Positions 1 through 10,752 of a stretch of 64,000 nt of DNA are shown here, piece after piece. The notes beneath the pieces were generated by a model. That model was not told where the DNA came from and searched no databases. It was given only the letters and a program-made list of their open reading frames with translations. Location of the stretch: positions 56,793-120,792 of the forward strand of contig JAAYAW010000073.1 in NCBI GenBank assembly GCA_012719135.1, written 5' to 3'. The first letter of the stretch is position 1; every line of letters begins with the position of its first letter. The translations under genes were made by a program, and so were the position numbers. Origin of the DNA: Chloroflexota bacterium. Its GTDB lineage: Bacteria > Chloroflexota > Anaerolineae > UBA1429.

Positions 1-2
1 AG

Positions 3-62
3 TATCTCGATTGGGACGTGTATCTGCACGATACCGAGCGGCCCCTTCGGCTCCAGCCCTGA
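3..62 (+). CDS. possible 3' end of a protein gene entering from the left edge
   Basis: The third forward frame is open from the window edge to a TGA at 60-62. It reads as a short acidic/aromatic tail (YLDWDVYLHDTERPLRLQP). A strong hairpin starts 33 bp later, which fits a gene end. Only 19 codons are visible, so no family can be named and the open frame could be chance. Confidence 0.3.
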   Translation, partial: YLDWDVYLHDTERPLRLQP

Positions 63-94
63 TCGACCAGGATCGGGCCCGCGGAAAGACGAGA

Positions 95-126
95 AAGCGC
101 CCGTCCCCTGTTGGGGACGGGCGCTT
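95..126. terminator. bidirectional hairpin terminator after hppA
   Basis: A perfect 14-bp stem with a TGTT loop lies just beyond the hppA stop codon. Read on the minus strand it is followed by a T-rich stretch (TTTCTCGTCTTT). It may also end the gene entering from the left. Confidence 0.75.
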
Positions 127-143
127 GATTTACTCGCCGCGCT

Positions 144-2165
144 CTAGAAGAGTGTGAGGGCGTACTTGACGATGAGCGGCGCAAAGACCGTGGCGCTCAG
201 CGACATCACGGTGATGAGCGTGTTGAGGGACGGGCCCGCGGTGTCCTTGAACGGGTCGCCAACGGTGTCACCGATGACCGCGGCATCATGGGCGGGAGAA
301 CCCTTGCCACCATGGGCGCCATCCTCGATGTACTTTTTGCCGTTGTCCCACAGCCCGCCAGCGTTGGCCATGAGGAGCGCAAACAGAATGCCTGTCACGA
401 TGGATCCCGCCAGAAAACCGCCGAGCGCCTCGGGGCCCAGGATGATGCCCACGAGCACCGGGCTGACCATGGCGAGCACCGCGGGAAGGACGAGTTCCTT
501 GAGCGCGCCTGCCGCCGCGATATCCACGCAACGGGCGCTATCGGGCTCGGCTTTGCCCTCCAACAGGCCAGGGATCTCGCGGAACTGACGCCGGATCTCC
601 TCAACCATCACGTTCGCGTTCTTGGTGACTGAGAGCATGAGCAGGGCGCTAAAAAGCGGCGGCATCATGCCTCCGATGAACAGCCCGACCACTACAGCCG
701 GGGAGCTGAGGTTCATCATTGTGAGGCCCACTGTCTCGGAGTAGGCGTGGAAGAGGGCGAGCACCGTCAGAGCCGCAGCTCCGATCGCAAAGCCCTTGGT
801 GATGGCCTTGGCCGTGTTTCCTGCCGCATCAAGACGGTCGCACACCGCGATCACTTCCTCAGATTCCTTGCCATACTCGGCGCAACCCTTGGCGTTGTCC
901 ACGATCGGGCCGTACGCGTCCGAGGACATGATCATGCCCGTGATTGAGAGCATCCCCACGGCAGCGATAGCCACGCCATAGGTTCCCGGGACGCCGAACT
1001 GCGTCGCAAGCAGCCAAGAGGCCACCATGGCGATACAGATGCCGAGGACCGAAGGCACGATGCTCAGCAGGCCGTATGAGAAGCCCTCCAAGATCACGAG
1101 GGCAGGGCCCGTCTCCGCAGAGGCTGCTGTGCTCTGGACGGCCTTCTGATCGATGTCGGTGAAAAAGTCCGAGGTGAAGCCGATGACGATTCCGGCCGCC
1201 AGACCGGCAAGAACCGGCCAGAGGACGCCCCAGGTGTGCTCGCCAAAGCCCAGGAGATTGACGATCACGACGGCCAGCACGGCAAAGATCAGCGCCGTGA
1301 CAATAGTGCCCATGTTCAGGGCGCGGCCCGGGTCCTCACTCTCCTTGGAGCGTCCGACAAAGACCATGCCGATGAGCGAAGCGACAATACCCACTGCGCA
1401 GAGGATCAGCGGGAAGAGCACATAGAGCGGATTGCCTGCAAAAGCCGGCAGAGCCGCGCCGAGGAGCATCACCGAGACGACGCTGGCGACATACGAGTCA
1501 AAGATGTCGGCGCCCATTCCGGCGACGTCACCCACGTTATCGCCGACGTTATCGGCTACCACGGCAGGGTTGCGGGGGTCGTCTTCGACCAGATGCAGCT
1601 CGACTTTGCCAACCAGGTCGGCACCGATATCGGCCGTCTTGGTGTAGATACCGCCACCGGCCTTGGCCAGCAGGGCCAGCGAACTCGCACCAAAGCTAAA
1701 GCCGAGGACAACTTCAGGGTCTTTGAAGATCATGTAGAGCAGCGTCATGCCCACGAGGGCAAAGCCCACCACGGCGAGCCCCATGACCGCTCCGGAGAAA
1801 AAGCCCACGGAGAGGGCCTTGGAGAGGCCGGTACGGGCCGCCCAAGCGACGCGGCCGTTCGCTCTCGTGGAGACGATCATGCCGGTGTAGGCCGCAGCAG
1901 CGGAGCAGGCTGCGCCGATGATGTAGGCGATGGCGCTGCGCCAGCCTACGGCGACCAGCAGAACGACCGTGATGACGAGGGCCAGGATCGCCAGCACCGA
2001 GAAGAGACGTTTTAGGTAGGTGGCAGCCCCCACCTGCACGAGCTCCGAGTACTTGGCAATACCCTCGTTCTTGTTTTCCTGGCGCATGACCCATCGGTAC
2101 AGGTAACCTGCCACACCGATGGAGGCCAGACCGGCGACGAGCGCTACGATCTCCCAGACGACCAT
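144..2165 (-). CDS. hppA: membrane-bound proton-pumping pyrophosphatase, K+-independent type
   Basis: Couples hydrolysis of pyrophosphate to H+ transport across the cytoplasmic membrane. The 673-residue product has the family length and many hydrophobic membrane segments. Substrate-binding signatures are at residues 180-189 (DIGADLVGKV) and 205-220 (DNVGDNVGDVAGMGAD). The segment GNTAKAITKGFA at 449-460 has Lys453 and Thr456, the pair that marks the K+-independent class; K+-dependent enzymes have Ala and usually Gly. The frame is open for 78 further codons upstream, but the ATG at 2165 follows GGGGGAAGG and matches the family N-terminus. A consensus promoter lies about 190 bp upstream, so the gene has its own unit. 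Ion specificity (H+ rather than Na+) is inferred from the class. Confidence 0.95.
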   Translation of the reverse strand: MVVWEIVALVAGLASIGVAGYLYRWVMRQENKNEGIAKYSELVQVGAATYLKRLFSVLAILALVITVVLLVAVGWRSAIAYIIGAACSAAAAYTGMIVSTRANGRVAWAARTGLSKALSVGFFSGAVMGLAVVGFALVGMTLLYMIFKDPEVVLGFSFGASSLALLAKAGGGIYTKTADIGADLVGKVELHLVEDDPRNPAVVADNVGDNVGDVAGMGADIFDSYVASVVSVMLLGAALPAFAGNPLYVLFPLILCAVGIVASLIGMVFVGRSKESEDPGRALNMGTIVTALIFAVLAVVIVNLLGFGEHTWGVLWPVLAGLAAGIVIGFTSDFFTDIDQKAVQSTAASAETGPALVILEGFSYGLLSIVPSVLGICIAMVASWLLATQFGVPGTYGVAIAAVGMLSITGMIMSSDAYGPIVDNAKGCAEYGKESEEVIAVCDRLDAAGNTAKAITKGFAIGAAALTVLALFHAYSETVGLTMMNLSSPAVVVGLFIGGMMPPLFSALLMLSVTKNANVMVEEIRRQFREIPGLLEGKAEPDSARCVDIAAAGALKELVLPAVLAMVSPVLVGIILGPEALGGFLAGSIVTGILFALLMANAGGLWDNGKKYIEDGAHGGKGSPAHDAAVIGDTVGDPFKDTAGPSLNTLITVMSLSATVFAPLIVKYALTLF

Positions 2166-2349
2166 TTTCCTTCCCCCTGGAACAGAGTTATATGGACTGG
2201 CGGGCAGCCGTACGATAGCGACCCGCCAGTGAACACACCTCAGAGCGGTGGATATGCCGGTCTCGGAGCCGGCACATGCAAACAAGAGGACTGCCGTCCA
2301 GGCAAAGCCAAACCAGGGTTGCCCAACGCCGGCAAACACACCCTGTGCG

Positions 2350-2378
2350 ATCATACAGTCGAACAGGGGGAGTGTCAA
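2350..2378 (-). promoter_or_regulatory. sigma70 promoter of hppA
   Basis: On the minus strand TTGACA (2378-2373), 17 bp, TATGAT (2355-2350). Transcription would start near 2343, giving a leader of about 175 nt. The leader contains an 8-bp hairpin (CTGGCGGG/CCCGCCAG) but I recognise no riboswitch in it. Confidence 0.8.
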
Positions 2379-2486
2379 ACAGTCCGCGGCATACGCCATT
2401 CATCTGGGCAAACGGGCGACAGTCGTAGGAGGGGCAACCCAGGGCTGAGGGCCTGTAAGATCTGAGGCTCGGAGGTAGTGCTCGGC

Positions 2487-3287
2487 CTAGCCACGCTCCG
2501 CCAGTTGCTCGGGAATGCGCCATGGGCGGAGCACGTCTCGACCGTCACGTACGCCCTGTATCACTGTGAGGTTGACGTAGCTCTCCAGTCTCTCACGTAG
2601 GGTGCGGTTGTCGAGGCCGCTGGCGATGTGCCTGCGGATGGCGGGGAGCTCTGCTATAAGGGCCTCGTTCTGCAGGCGGATCGCGTCTACATCGATCCAC
2701 AGCGACGGCATGCCCGAGCGGATCAGGGCGGCGAGATCGTGCTCGTCGCGGGGGAGAGCGTCCACCTCGAGGGCATAGAGCCCCAGCATGTCTACATGAT
2801 GACCGTCGGATGCGGCTGTGGTCGGTAGGCCGAGCTGAAGAGCGAGGTCTACGGCCCGAGTGTGCGAATAGTTGTAGATGTTCGTGCTCATGATTTCGAC
2901 GGCGTCTACACCATAGTTGTAGACTTCATCCGGCACGCAGTCACGGTACCGATACGGGTGCGCCAGTACGACAGAGGCGCCCTGGCCGTGCGCTATCTGC
3001 AGAATCTCGGATGCCTCCATGCCGGCGCCAACAGACGACCGGTCTGTGAGACCGTAGACGAGGTAATCGTCACCATCGCTCGAGGTTAGCTCGGTGGCAA
3101 CGTACAGCCGGACGTCGGGGTAGGCCGCCTGGACCTCATCCACCTCATCCTGGGGCCAGTGCAGATTGTGCTCGGTGAAAACCACCGCGTCCAGCCCGAT
3201 CTCCTGCGCTCTGGCGACCATCTCTTCCGGGGTAGACCGTCCGCAGGGGGAATACCGGCTGGTGTGCACGTGCAAGTCAATCAGCAT
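2487..3287 (-). CDS. PHP-domain metal-dependent phosphoesterase
   Basis: A 266-residue stand-alone PHP protein, a trinuclear-metal hydrolase family that includes nucleoside 3',5'-bisphosphatases and histidinol phosphatases. Metal-ligand motifs in order: His6-x-His8 in DLHVHTS, Glu39-His40 in FTEHN, Glu66, His110 in LAHPYR, and Asp161 with His163/His164 in SDGHH. There is no polymerase or other fused domain. The last 70 residues are outside the catalytic core. The gene lies upstream of hppA on the same strand, but hppA has its own promoter. Substrate unknown. Confidence 0.85.
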   Translation of the reverse strand: MLIDLHVHTSRYSPCGRSTPEEMVARAQEIGLDAVVFTEHNLHWPQDEVDEVQAAYPDVRLYVATELTSSDGDDYLVYGLTDRSSVGAGMEASEILQIAHGQGASVVLAHPYRYRDCVPDEVYNYGVDAVEIMSTNIYNYSHTRAVDLALQLGLPTTAASDGHHVDMLGLYALEVDALPRDEHDLAALIRSGMPSLWIDVDAIRLQNEALIAELPAIRRHIASGLDNRTLRERLESYVNLTVIQGVRDGRDVLRPWRIPEQLAERG

Positions 3288-3338
3288 GGAAACCGCCTTC
3301 TAGCGTGCCCTGACAGGGCCTGGCGAGACGCTCCAGGC

Positions 3339-3344
3339 AGTATA
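3339..3344 (-). promoter_or_regulatory. extended -10 promoter of the PHP gene
   Basis: Minus strand TGC-TATACT, an extended -10 element about 52 bp before the ATG. No good -35 is visible at the expected distance. Confidence 0.5.
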
Positions 3345-3441
3345 GCACAGGCCCCAAGTGATGACCGCATCGGATACGGGTGCCCCGCCTGCCATCGCGC
3401 TGCTCGCCATCCCGGTAGCAGGCACCCGCGGGAAAAGCAAA

Positions 3442-3465
3442 GGAGCCAGCCTTGCGGCTGGCTCC
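3442..3465 (-). terminator. intrinsic terminator of tRNA-Pro
   Basis: A 10-bp GC-rich stem with a TTGC loop begins 4 nt after the CCA end of the tRNA. On the minus strand it is followed by TTTGCTTTTCCC. Confidence 0.85.
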
Positions 3466-3468
3466 CTC

Positions 3469-3545
3469 TGGTCGGGGCGAGACGATTTGAACGTCCGACC
3501 ACTTGAACCCCATTCAAGTGCGCTACCGGGCTGCGCTACGCCCCG
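3469..3545 (-). tRNA. tRNA-Pro (anticodon GGG), CCA encoded
   Basis: A 77-nt cloverleaf read on the minus strand. Acceptor stem CGGGGCG/CGCCCCG, D-stem GCGC/GCGC, anticodon stem CTTGA/TCAAG with loop ATGGGGT (U33, anticodon GGG, G37), T-stem GGACG/CGTCT with TTCAAAT loop, discriminator A and genome-encoded CCA. It has its own promoter and terminator. Confidence 0.95.
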
Positions 3546-3555
3546 ATCATCTGCC

Positions 3556-3584
3556 ATTATAGGAGGCTTGCCTTTGCCGCGCAA
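3556..3584 (-). promoter_or_regulatory. promoter of tRNA-Pro
   Basis: Minus strand TTGCGC, 17 bp, TATAAT, placing the start about 5 nt before the tRNA 5' end. Confidence 0.75.
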
Positions 3585-3617
3585 ATCACGGCGTCGCGAG
3601 CGGCTCGAGAGCGCAGT

Positions 3618-3646
3618 TTGACAGGCCGTCAGGCCCGTGATATGAT
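3618..3646 (+). promoter_or_regulatory. consensus sigma70 promoter of the lysine operon
   Basis: TTGACA (3618-3623), exactly 17 bp, TATGAT (3641-3646). Transcription should start near 3653, giving a leader of roughly 275 nt before lysW that contains the attenuator. Confidence 0.9.
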
Positions 3647-3695
3647 CCGGCCCATTCAGAAAGAGGCCGCCAGTGAGCCTCAGTGGAAGCAAGAA

Positions 3696-3791
3696 ATGGT
3701 ATATCGCGAGCGCATAACCGAGATCCCCGCCGTTTCGGCGGATCTCATCAAGAAGAGCAAGCGTATCAAGGCTGACCCCTGGTCAGGCTAG
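3696..3791 (+). CDS. lysine operon leader peptide, 31 aa
   Basis: ATG at 3696 preceded by GGAAG with 6-nt spacing; stop TAG at 3789-3791. Codons 19-25 (3750-3770) read K-K-S-K-R-I-K, four AAG lysine codons in seven. The run sits on the 5' strand of an RNA stem that competes with an antiterminator, as in trp-type attenuation. A ribosome stalled for charged tRNA-Lys would free the antiterminator. A stable hairpin (3720-3746) covers codons 9-17. The peptide has no other evident function. Leader-peptide attenuation of lysine genes has, as I recall, been reported in Thermus thermophilus; the layout here was read directly. Confidence 0.8.
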   Translation: MVYRERITEIPAVSADLIKKSKRIKADPWSG

Positions 3792-3862
3792 TCTTGCTCA
3801 TGCCTCGCATCTGAGGATACGGAAACAAGAGCGACTCCCCGGCCAGGGGGGTCGCTCTTTTT
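3755..3862 (+). promoter_or_regulatory. trp-type attenuator of the lysine operon
   Basis: Four mutually exclusive strands can be read. Region 1 (3755-3761, GAGCAAG, within the Lys codons) pairs with region 2 (3793-3799, CTTGCTC). Region 2 extended (3790-3799) instead pairs with region 3 (3829-3836, GAGCGACT) in 8 pairs with a 2-nt bulge: the antiterminator. Region 3 (3828-3840) pairs with region 4 (3846-3858), 13 bp with one G-U, followed by five T: the terminator. Low Lys-tRNA would stall the ribosome on region 1 and allow 2:3. Rapid translation to the stop at 3791 would cover region 2 and allow 3:4. A small hairpin (3772-3777/3781-3786) sits between regions 1 and 2. Confidence 0.8.
3828..3862 (+). 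terminator. attenuator terminator upstream of lysW
   Basis: A 13-bp stem with GGCCA loop ending in TTTTT at 3858-3862. It lies 68 bp before the lysW start codon, in the leader rather than after a gene, so it is regulatory. Confidence 0.9.
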
Positions 3863-3929
3863 CGTACGTCGGCATCGTGGGCGTGTTGGTGTTGTGGCAG
3901 TGGGTCAACTAGAGAACAGGAGACATGAG

Positions 3930-6488
<2,559 letters not shown>

Positions 6489-6497
6489 GAGGGATGC

Positions 6498-6995
6498 ATG
6501 GCCACCGTATGGGTCTTCGGAGATGATGTCGACACCGATCAGATCGTGCCTGGACGGTATGCGCCCTATATGAAGTCCGAATCCGAACTGGGCAAGTTCC
6601 CGTTCATCGAGGCGCGGCCGGAGTTTGCCAGAGAGGTGCAACCCGGTGACGTGATCGTCGCGGGCCGCAACTTTGGGTGCGGTTCCTCTCGAGAGTATGC
6701 CCCGCGGGCGCTGTTCATAGCCGGCGTGGGCGCGATCGTCGCCCCGAGCTTTGCGCGCATCTTTTTCCGGAACGCGCTAAATCTGGGCCTGCCGCTCGTA
6801 CAGGCCGACCTGCGGGGGCGCGTGGTCGATAGACAGCCGGTAGATCTCGACCTGGCACGTCCGGGGCTGCGCGTGAATGGCGAGTGGCTGGCGCTGCCCG
6901 CACAACCGGAATGGCTGCGGCTGGCATGGGCCGAAGGGGGCATCATACAGTACTATGCCAGACACGGGCGCCTGCCCGTGGAGGCAACCTCGTGA
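6498..6995 (+). CDS. lysU: homoaconitase small subunit
   Basis: The swivelling domain subunit that completes the LysT active site. The 165 residues include DDVDTDQIVPGRY at 9-21 and GRNFGCGSSREYAP at 56-69, the LeuD/LysU signature. It follows lysT by 9 nt, with GGAGG before the ATG. Its TGA stop overlaps the GTG start of the next gene, indicating translational coupling. Confidence 0.93.
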   Translation: MATVWVFGDDVDTDQIVPGRYAPYMKSESELGKFPFIEARPEFAREVQPGDVIVAGRNFGCGSSREYAPRALFIAGVGAIVAPSFARIFFRNALNLGLPLVQADLRGRVVDRQPVDLDLARPGLRVNGEWLALPAQPEWLRLAWAEGGIIQYYARHGRLPVEATS

Positions 6996-7996
6996 GCCCG
7001 GTGATCTGTCTCCTCGAAGGGGATGGCATCGGCAGGGAGGTGATTCCCGCGGCAAGGCGCGTGCTGGAGGTTCTCTGCCCCGATCTGTCCTTTGTGCAGG
7101 CGGAGGCGGGCTGGGAGACCTTCCAGAGGGAGGGCACCGCGCTCCCTGAGCGTACTGTGGATGCCGTGGCCCATGCCGATGCCACTCTGTTCGGCGCGGT
7201 CTCGTCGCCTTTAGGACCCGCAGAGGGCTATCGTTCGCCGATCGTGGACCTCAGGCGTCGCTTTGACCTGTACGCAAACCTCAGGCCAGTAGCCTCGCAG
7301 CCCGTGGCGGATTCCAGGACCGGCATCGACATGCTGATCGTCCGGGAGAACAGCGAGGGGCTGTACTCTGGCATCGAGCGCCGGGACGCCGAGCGCGCGG
7401 TTACTGAGAGGGTGATCACCCGCTCAGGTTCGGAGCGCATCGTGCGGCGAGCCATGGACCTGGCGATGGAGCGGCGCCAGCATGTGACTGTTGTGCACAA
7501 GGCGAATGTCCTGCGAGCGACGTGCGGGCTCTTCCGGGAGGCGGCGCTCGCCGTAGCACAGGAATACCCCCGGGTTCGGGTCGATGAACTCCTGGTGGAT
7601 GCGGCTGCGATGCGCCTGATCACGGCCCCCGAGAGCTTTGACGTGCTCGTCACCACAAACCTGTTTGGCGATATCCTGTCTGACGAGGCGGTGGCTCTCG
7701 TGGGTGGCCTCGGGTTGGCTCCATCCGGCAATATCGGAGAGAGCGTCGCCGTGTTTGAGCCGGTTCATGGCTCAGCACCGGATATCGCAGGCAAGGGGAT
7801 CGCCAACCCAGTGGCTGCCTTTGGTGCGGCCGCGATGCTGTTGGCGCACATCGGCAGGCCCCATGATGCGTCGGTCCTGCGCACTGCGATGGCCCGCGTA
7901 CTGGAGAGTGGAGCACGCACGCCCGACCTGGGCGGCGACGCGACGACAGATGAGGTAACCGAGGCCACGCTGGGTGCCATGGAGGAGTTGATCTGA
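6992..7996 (+). CDS. homoisocitrate dehydrogenase
   Basis: NAD+-dependent oxidative decarboxylation of homoisocitrate to 2-oxoadipate. The chosen GTG at 6992 overlaps the lysU stop (GTGA), follows GGAGG and gives 334 residues, the length of the Thermus enzyme; longer in-frame starts lie inside lysU. Beta-decarboxylating dehydrogenase features: [10 protein letters not shown] at the N-terminus, the [11 protein letters not shown] loop, and the Mg2+-binding [13 protein letters not shown]. Isopropylmalate or isocitrate dehydrogenase are the sister activities; many bacterial homologues are promiscuous. Stop overlaps the lysX start by one base. Confidence 0.92.
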   Translation: MSPVICLLEGDGIGREVIPAARRVLEVLCPDLSFVQAEAGWETFQREGTALPERTVDAVAHADATLFGAVSSPLGPAEGYRSPIVDLRRRFDLYANLRPVASQPVADSRTGIDMLIVRENSEGLYSGIERRDAERAVTERVITRSGSERIVRRAMDLAMERRQHVTVVHKANVLRATCGLFREAALAVAQEYPRVRVDELLVDAAAMRLITAPESFDVLVTTNLFGDILSDEAVALVGGLGLAPSGNIGESVAVFEPVHGSAPDIAGKGIANPVAAFGAAAMLLAHIGRPHDASVLRTAMARVLESGARTPDLGGDATTDEVTEATLGAMEELI

Positions 7997-8850
7997 TGCG
8001 AGTAGGGATGTTGCTTTCCCGTGTGCGAGTGGAAGAAAAGCTGCTGCTACAGGCCTTTGAGAAGCGTGGGCAGGCCGTCGATCTGATCGATGACCGTGAG
8101 ATCGTCCTGCCTATTGATGGTGCACCGGAATTGATGGAATACGATGTGGTCCTGGAGCGGTGCATCAATCACTCCCGGGCACTGTACTCTCTGGAGATGC
8201 TCAACGCCTGGGGTGTGCCGACCGTGAACACCGCTCACGTCGCCGAGGTCTGCGGCAACAAGTTCTCGACCTCTCTCGCGTTGGTCGCCAACCAGGTGCC
8301 CACTCCCCGCACGCTCATGGCCTATACGATGGAGTCGGCCCTGGAGGCCATCGAGAGACTCGGGTATCCCGTCGTGCTCAAGCCGGCCGTGGGCTCCTGG
8401 GGGAGGCTGATCGCCAAGGTGAACGATCGAGAGGCGGCGGAGGCCGTGCTCGAGCACAAGGCTGTACTGGGATCCTACCACCACTCGATCTTTTACATAC
8501 AAGAGTTCATCGACAAACCACAGCGCGATATCCGCAGCTTTGTGGTGGGAGACCGTACGATCTGTGCCATCTACCGGCTCTCGGATCACTGGATCACCAA
8601 CACGGCACGCGGGGGGCGGGCGATCAACTGCCCGGTCACGCCGGAGATTGACGCGCTTTCGCGAGCGGCCGCTCGTGCCGTGGGCGGCGGGGTCCTGGCC
8701 ATCGACCTGCTAGAAGACGCCGATGGCTCTATGACGGTTTGCGAGGTCAACTACACCATGGAGTTTCGTAACAGCATCGACACGACGGGGGTCGACATCC
8801 CGGGCCACATGGTGGATTACGTGCTAAAGGTAGGGAGGAGTCGTTCATGA
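7996..8850 (+). CDS. lysX: LysW-alpha-aminoadipate ligase
   Basis: ATP-grasp enzyme of the RimK superfamily that links the LysW C-terminal Glu to alpha-aminoadipate. The 284 residues show the ATP-grasp core ([14 protein letters not shown] near 125-138) and the metal/ATP-binding [12 protein letters not shown] near the C-terminus. The start overlaps the preceding stop (TGATG) and its own stop overlaps lysY (ATGA). Related ArgX enzymes act on glutamate; the operon supports aminoadipate, but dual Lys/Arg use cannot be excluded. Confidence 0.92.
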   Translation: MRVGMLLSRVRVEEKLLLQAFEKRGQAVDLIDDREIVLPIDGAPELMEYDVVLERCINHSRALYSLEMLNAWGVPTVNTAHVAEVCGNKFSTSLALVANQVPTPRTLMAYTMESALEAIERLGYPVVLKPAVGSWGRLIAKVNDREAAEAVLEHKAVLGSYHHSIFYIQEFIDKPQRDIRSFVVGDRTICAIYRLSDHWITNTARGGRAINCPVTPEIDALSRAAARAVGGGVLAIDLLEDADGSMTVCEVNYTMEFRNSIDTTGVDIPGHMVDYVLKVGRSRS

Positions 8851-9908
8851 CCATCAGGGTATCCATCGTTGGCGGATCCGGCTATGCAGGCGGAGAACTG
8901 TTACGCCTTTTGCTCTTCCACCCGGAAGTAGAGATCGCGCAGGTTACGTCAGAGAGCGCAGCGGGACGGTTCGTGCATTCGAGGCACCCGAACCTGCGAA
9001 GTTGTACGCGCCTCAAGTTCTCGCCGCTGGAGTCGCTGGAGCCCTGCGATCTGCTGTTTATCGCGTTGCCTCACGGCGAGGCGGCGCGGAGGGTGGATCA
9101 TCTGGCAGGGTTGGCGGATCGGATCGTTGATCTCTCGGCTGATTTCCGACTCCGTAGCCCGGCCGCCTATGTGCGGTGGTATGGCGCGGAGCACCCGGCG
9201 CCGGATTGGCTGGCGCGGTTTGTGTACGGCCTGCCTGAGGTCAACCGGAGCCAGATCTCCGGGGCGAGATACGTCAGCGGGGTAGGGTGCAACGCCACCG
9301 CGACGAATCTCGCGGTGTGGCCGCTTTTTTCGAGCGGACTGGCCGATACGGAGCGTGGCGTGATCGTCGAGGTCAAGGCGGGATCGTCCGAGGGCGGAGC
9401 GACAGCCGGCTCGTCCTCACACCATCCCGATCGGAGCCATGTCGTGCGCTCGTATGCGCCTACTGGACACAGGCACACGGCCGAAGTCATGCAGGTCCTT
9501 GAGGGGACCGGTGCGAGCGTTCCGGTGCACATGTCCGTCACTTCGGTGGAACTGGTCCGGGGCGTGCTGGCCACGGCGCATCTGTTCGTGGCGCCAAAGC
9601 AGCGAGAGGGGCTCGACGTTATGGGCCTCTGGAAGACCTACCGACAGAGCTACGGCGAGGAGCCGTTTGTGCGAATCGTACGCGAGAAGCAGGGCAACTA
9701 CCGCTATCCTGAGCCCAAGATTCTCGCGGGCAGCAACTATGCTGAGGTCGGCTTTGACTATGACGCGGACACCGGGCGGATCGTGGCCATCGCTGCAATC
9801 GATAACCTCATGAAGGGCGCCGCAGGGACCGCTGTTCAGTGCATGAACATCATGTACGGCTGGGATGAGACGCTCGGGCTTGGCTTTCCCGGCCTGCACC
9901 CGATCTGA
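8847..9908 (+). CDS. lysY: LysW-aminoadipyl phosphate reductase
   Basis: NADPH-dependent reduction of LysW-gamma-aminoadipyl-6-phosphate to the semialdehyde. The 353-residue ArgC-type protein has the nucleotide loop [10 protein letters not shown] at 9-18 and catalytic Cys148 in GVGCNAT. HRHTAEV and the [11 protein letters not shown] segment fit the family. Overlaps lysX by 4 nt; lysZ starts 16 nt after its stop. Confidence 0.93.
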   Translation: MTIRVSIVGGSGYAGGELLRLLLFHPEVEIAQVTSESAAGRFVHSRHPNLRSCTRLKFSPLESLEPCDLLFIALPHGEAARRVDHLAGLADRIVDLSADFRLRSPAAYVRWYGAEHPAPDWLARFVYGLPEVNRSQISGARYVSGVGCNATATNLAVWPLFSSGLADTERGVIVEVKAGSSEGGATAGSSSHHPDRSHVVRSYAPTGHRHTAEVMQVLEGTGASVPVHMSVTSVELVRGVLATAHLFVAPKQREGLDVMGLWKTYRQSYGEEPFVRIVREKQGNYRYPEPKILAGSNYAEVGFDYDADTGRIVAIAAIDNLMKGAAGTAVQCMNIMYGWDETLGLGFPGLHPI

Positions 9909-9924
9909 GCGAGGGGGTTAGGGT

Positions 9925-10734
9925 ATGATCGTCGTCAAGGTTGGAGGGAGCGAGGGAATCGATTTGGGGGCCGTCTGCGCAGATGTGGCTCATCTGGTGC
10001 AGAATGGTACTCAAATGGTTCTGGTGCATGGGGGATCGGCGCGCACGAATGAGGTGGCATCGGCACTCGGGCATCCTCCGGAGTTCATCACCTCCGTATC
10101 GGGATACACGAGCCGGCGGACAGACCGTGAGACGCTGCGCATCTTTGAGATGGTCTACTGCGGCGAGGTGAACAAAGGCATCGTTGAGCGGCTGCAGGCA
10201 CTGGGTGTCAACGCTGTCGGGCTATCGGGGATCGACGGCCGCCTGCTTGAGGGCAAACGCAAGGACGCGCTCAAGATTATGCAGCGGGGACGCCGAATGG
10301 TGGTGCGGGACGACTATACCGGCACGGTGGATCGCGTCAATGTCGGGCTTCTCCGGCTGTTGCTGGAGCATGGCTACCTGCCCGTGGTGTCGCCACCCGG
10401 GATCAGCACCGAGGGAGAGGCGATAAACGTCGATGGAGACCGTGCCGCGGCCCGTATCGCGGCGGCACTGGAAGCGGAGCAACTCATCATTCTCTCGAAC
10501 GTCCCCGGTTTACTACGAGACTATCCTGACGAAAGTACCCTCATCCCTCACATCTCGCCCTTTAGGGCCGATGAGATGATGGCCCACGCCGAAGGACGAA
10601 TGCGCATCAAGGTCCTGGGCGCGCTAGAGGCGCTCGAGGACGGCATTGGTCGGGTCGTCTTTGGCGATGCGCGCATCGACGCCCCTGTGACAGCGGCGAT
10701 CGGTGGCCGGGGGACCGTGATTGGGCCAGCATAA
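9925..10734 (+). CDS. lysZ: LysW-aminoadipate kinase
   Basis: Phosphorylates the side-chain carboxylate of LysW-bound aminoadipate. A 269-residue amino acid kinase fold protein of acetylglutamate kinase type: phosphate-binding VKVGGSEG at 4-11, LVHGGSART near 33-41, and the INVDGDRAAARIA segment. RBS-like GAGGGGGTTAGGGT precedes the ATG. Transcribed with lysY and lysJ. Confidence 0.93.
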   Translation: MIVVKVGGSEGIDLGAVCADVAHLVQNGTQMVLVHGGSARTNEVASALGHPPEFITSVSGYTSRRTDRETLRIFEMVYCGEVNKGIVERLQALGVNAVGLSGIDGRLLEGKRKDALKIMQRGRRMVVRDDYTGTVDRVNVGLLRLLLEHGYLPVVSPPGISTEGEAINVDGDRAAARIAAALEAEQLIILSNVPGLLRDYPDESTLIPHISPFRADEMMAHAEGRMRIKVLGALEALEDGIGRVVFGDARIDAPVTAAIGGRGTVIGPA

Positions 10735-10752
10735 CCAAGGGAGGCCTGCATA

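Noticed and set aside
3691..3715. T-box-like string (AAATGGTATATCGCG) in the lysine leader
   Set aside because: It matches the T-box core only partly, lies about 40 nt from the transcription start (no room for a specifier stem), and is better explained as the start of the leader peptide.
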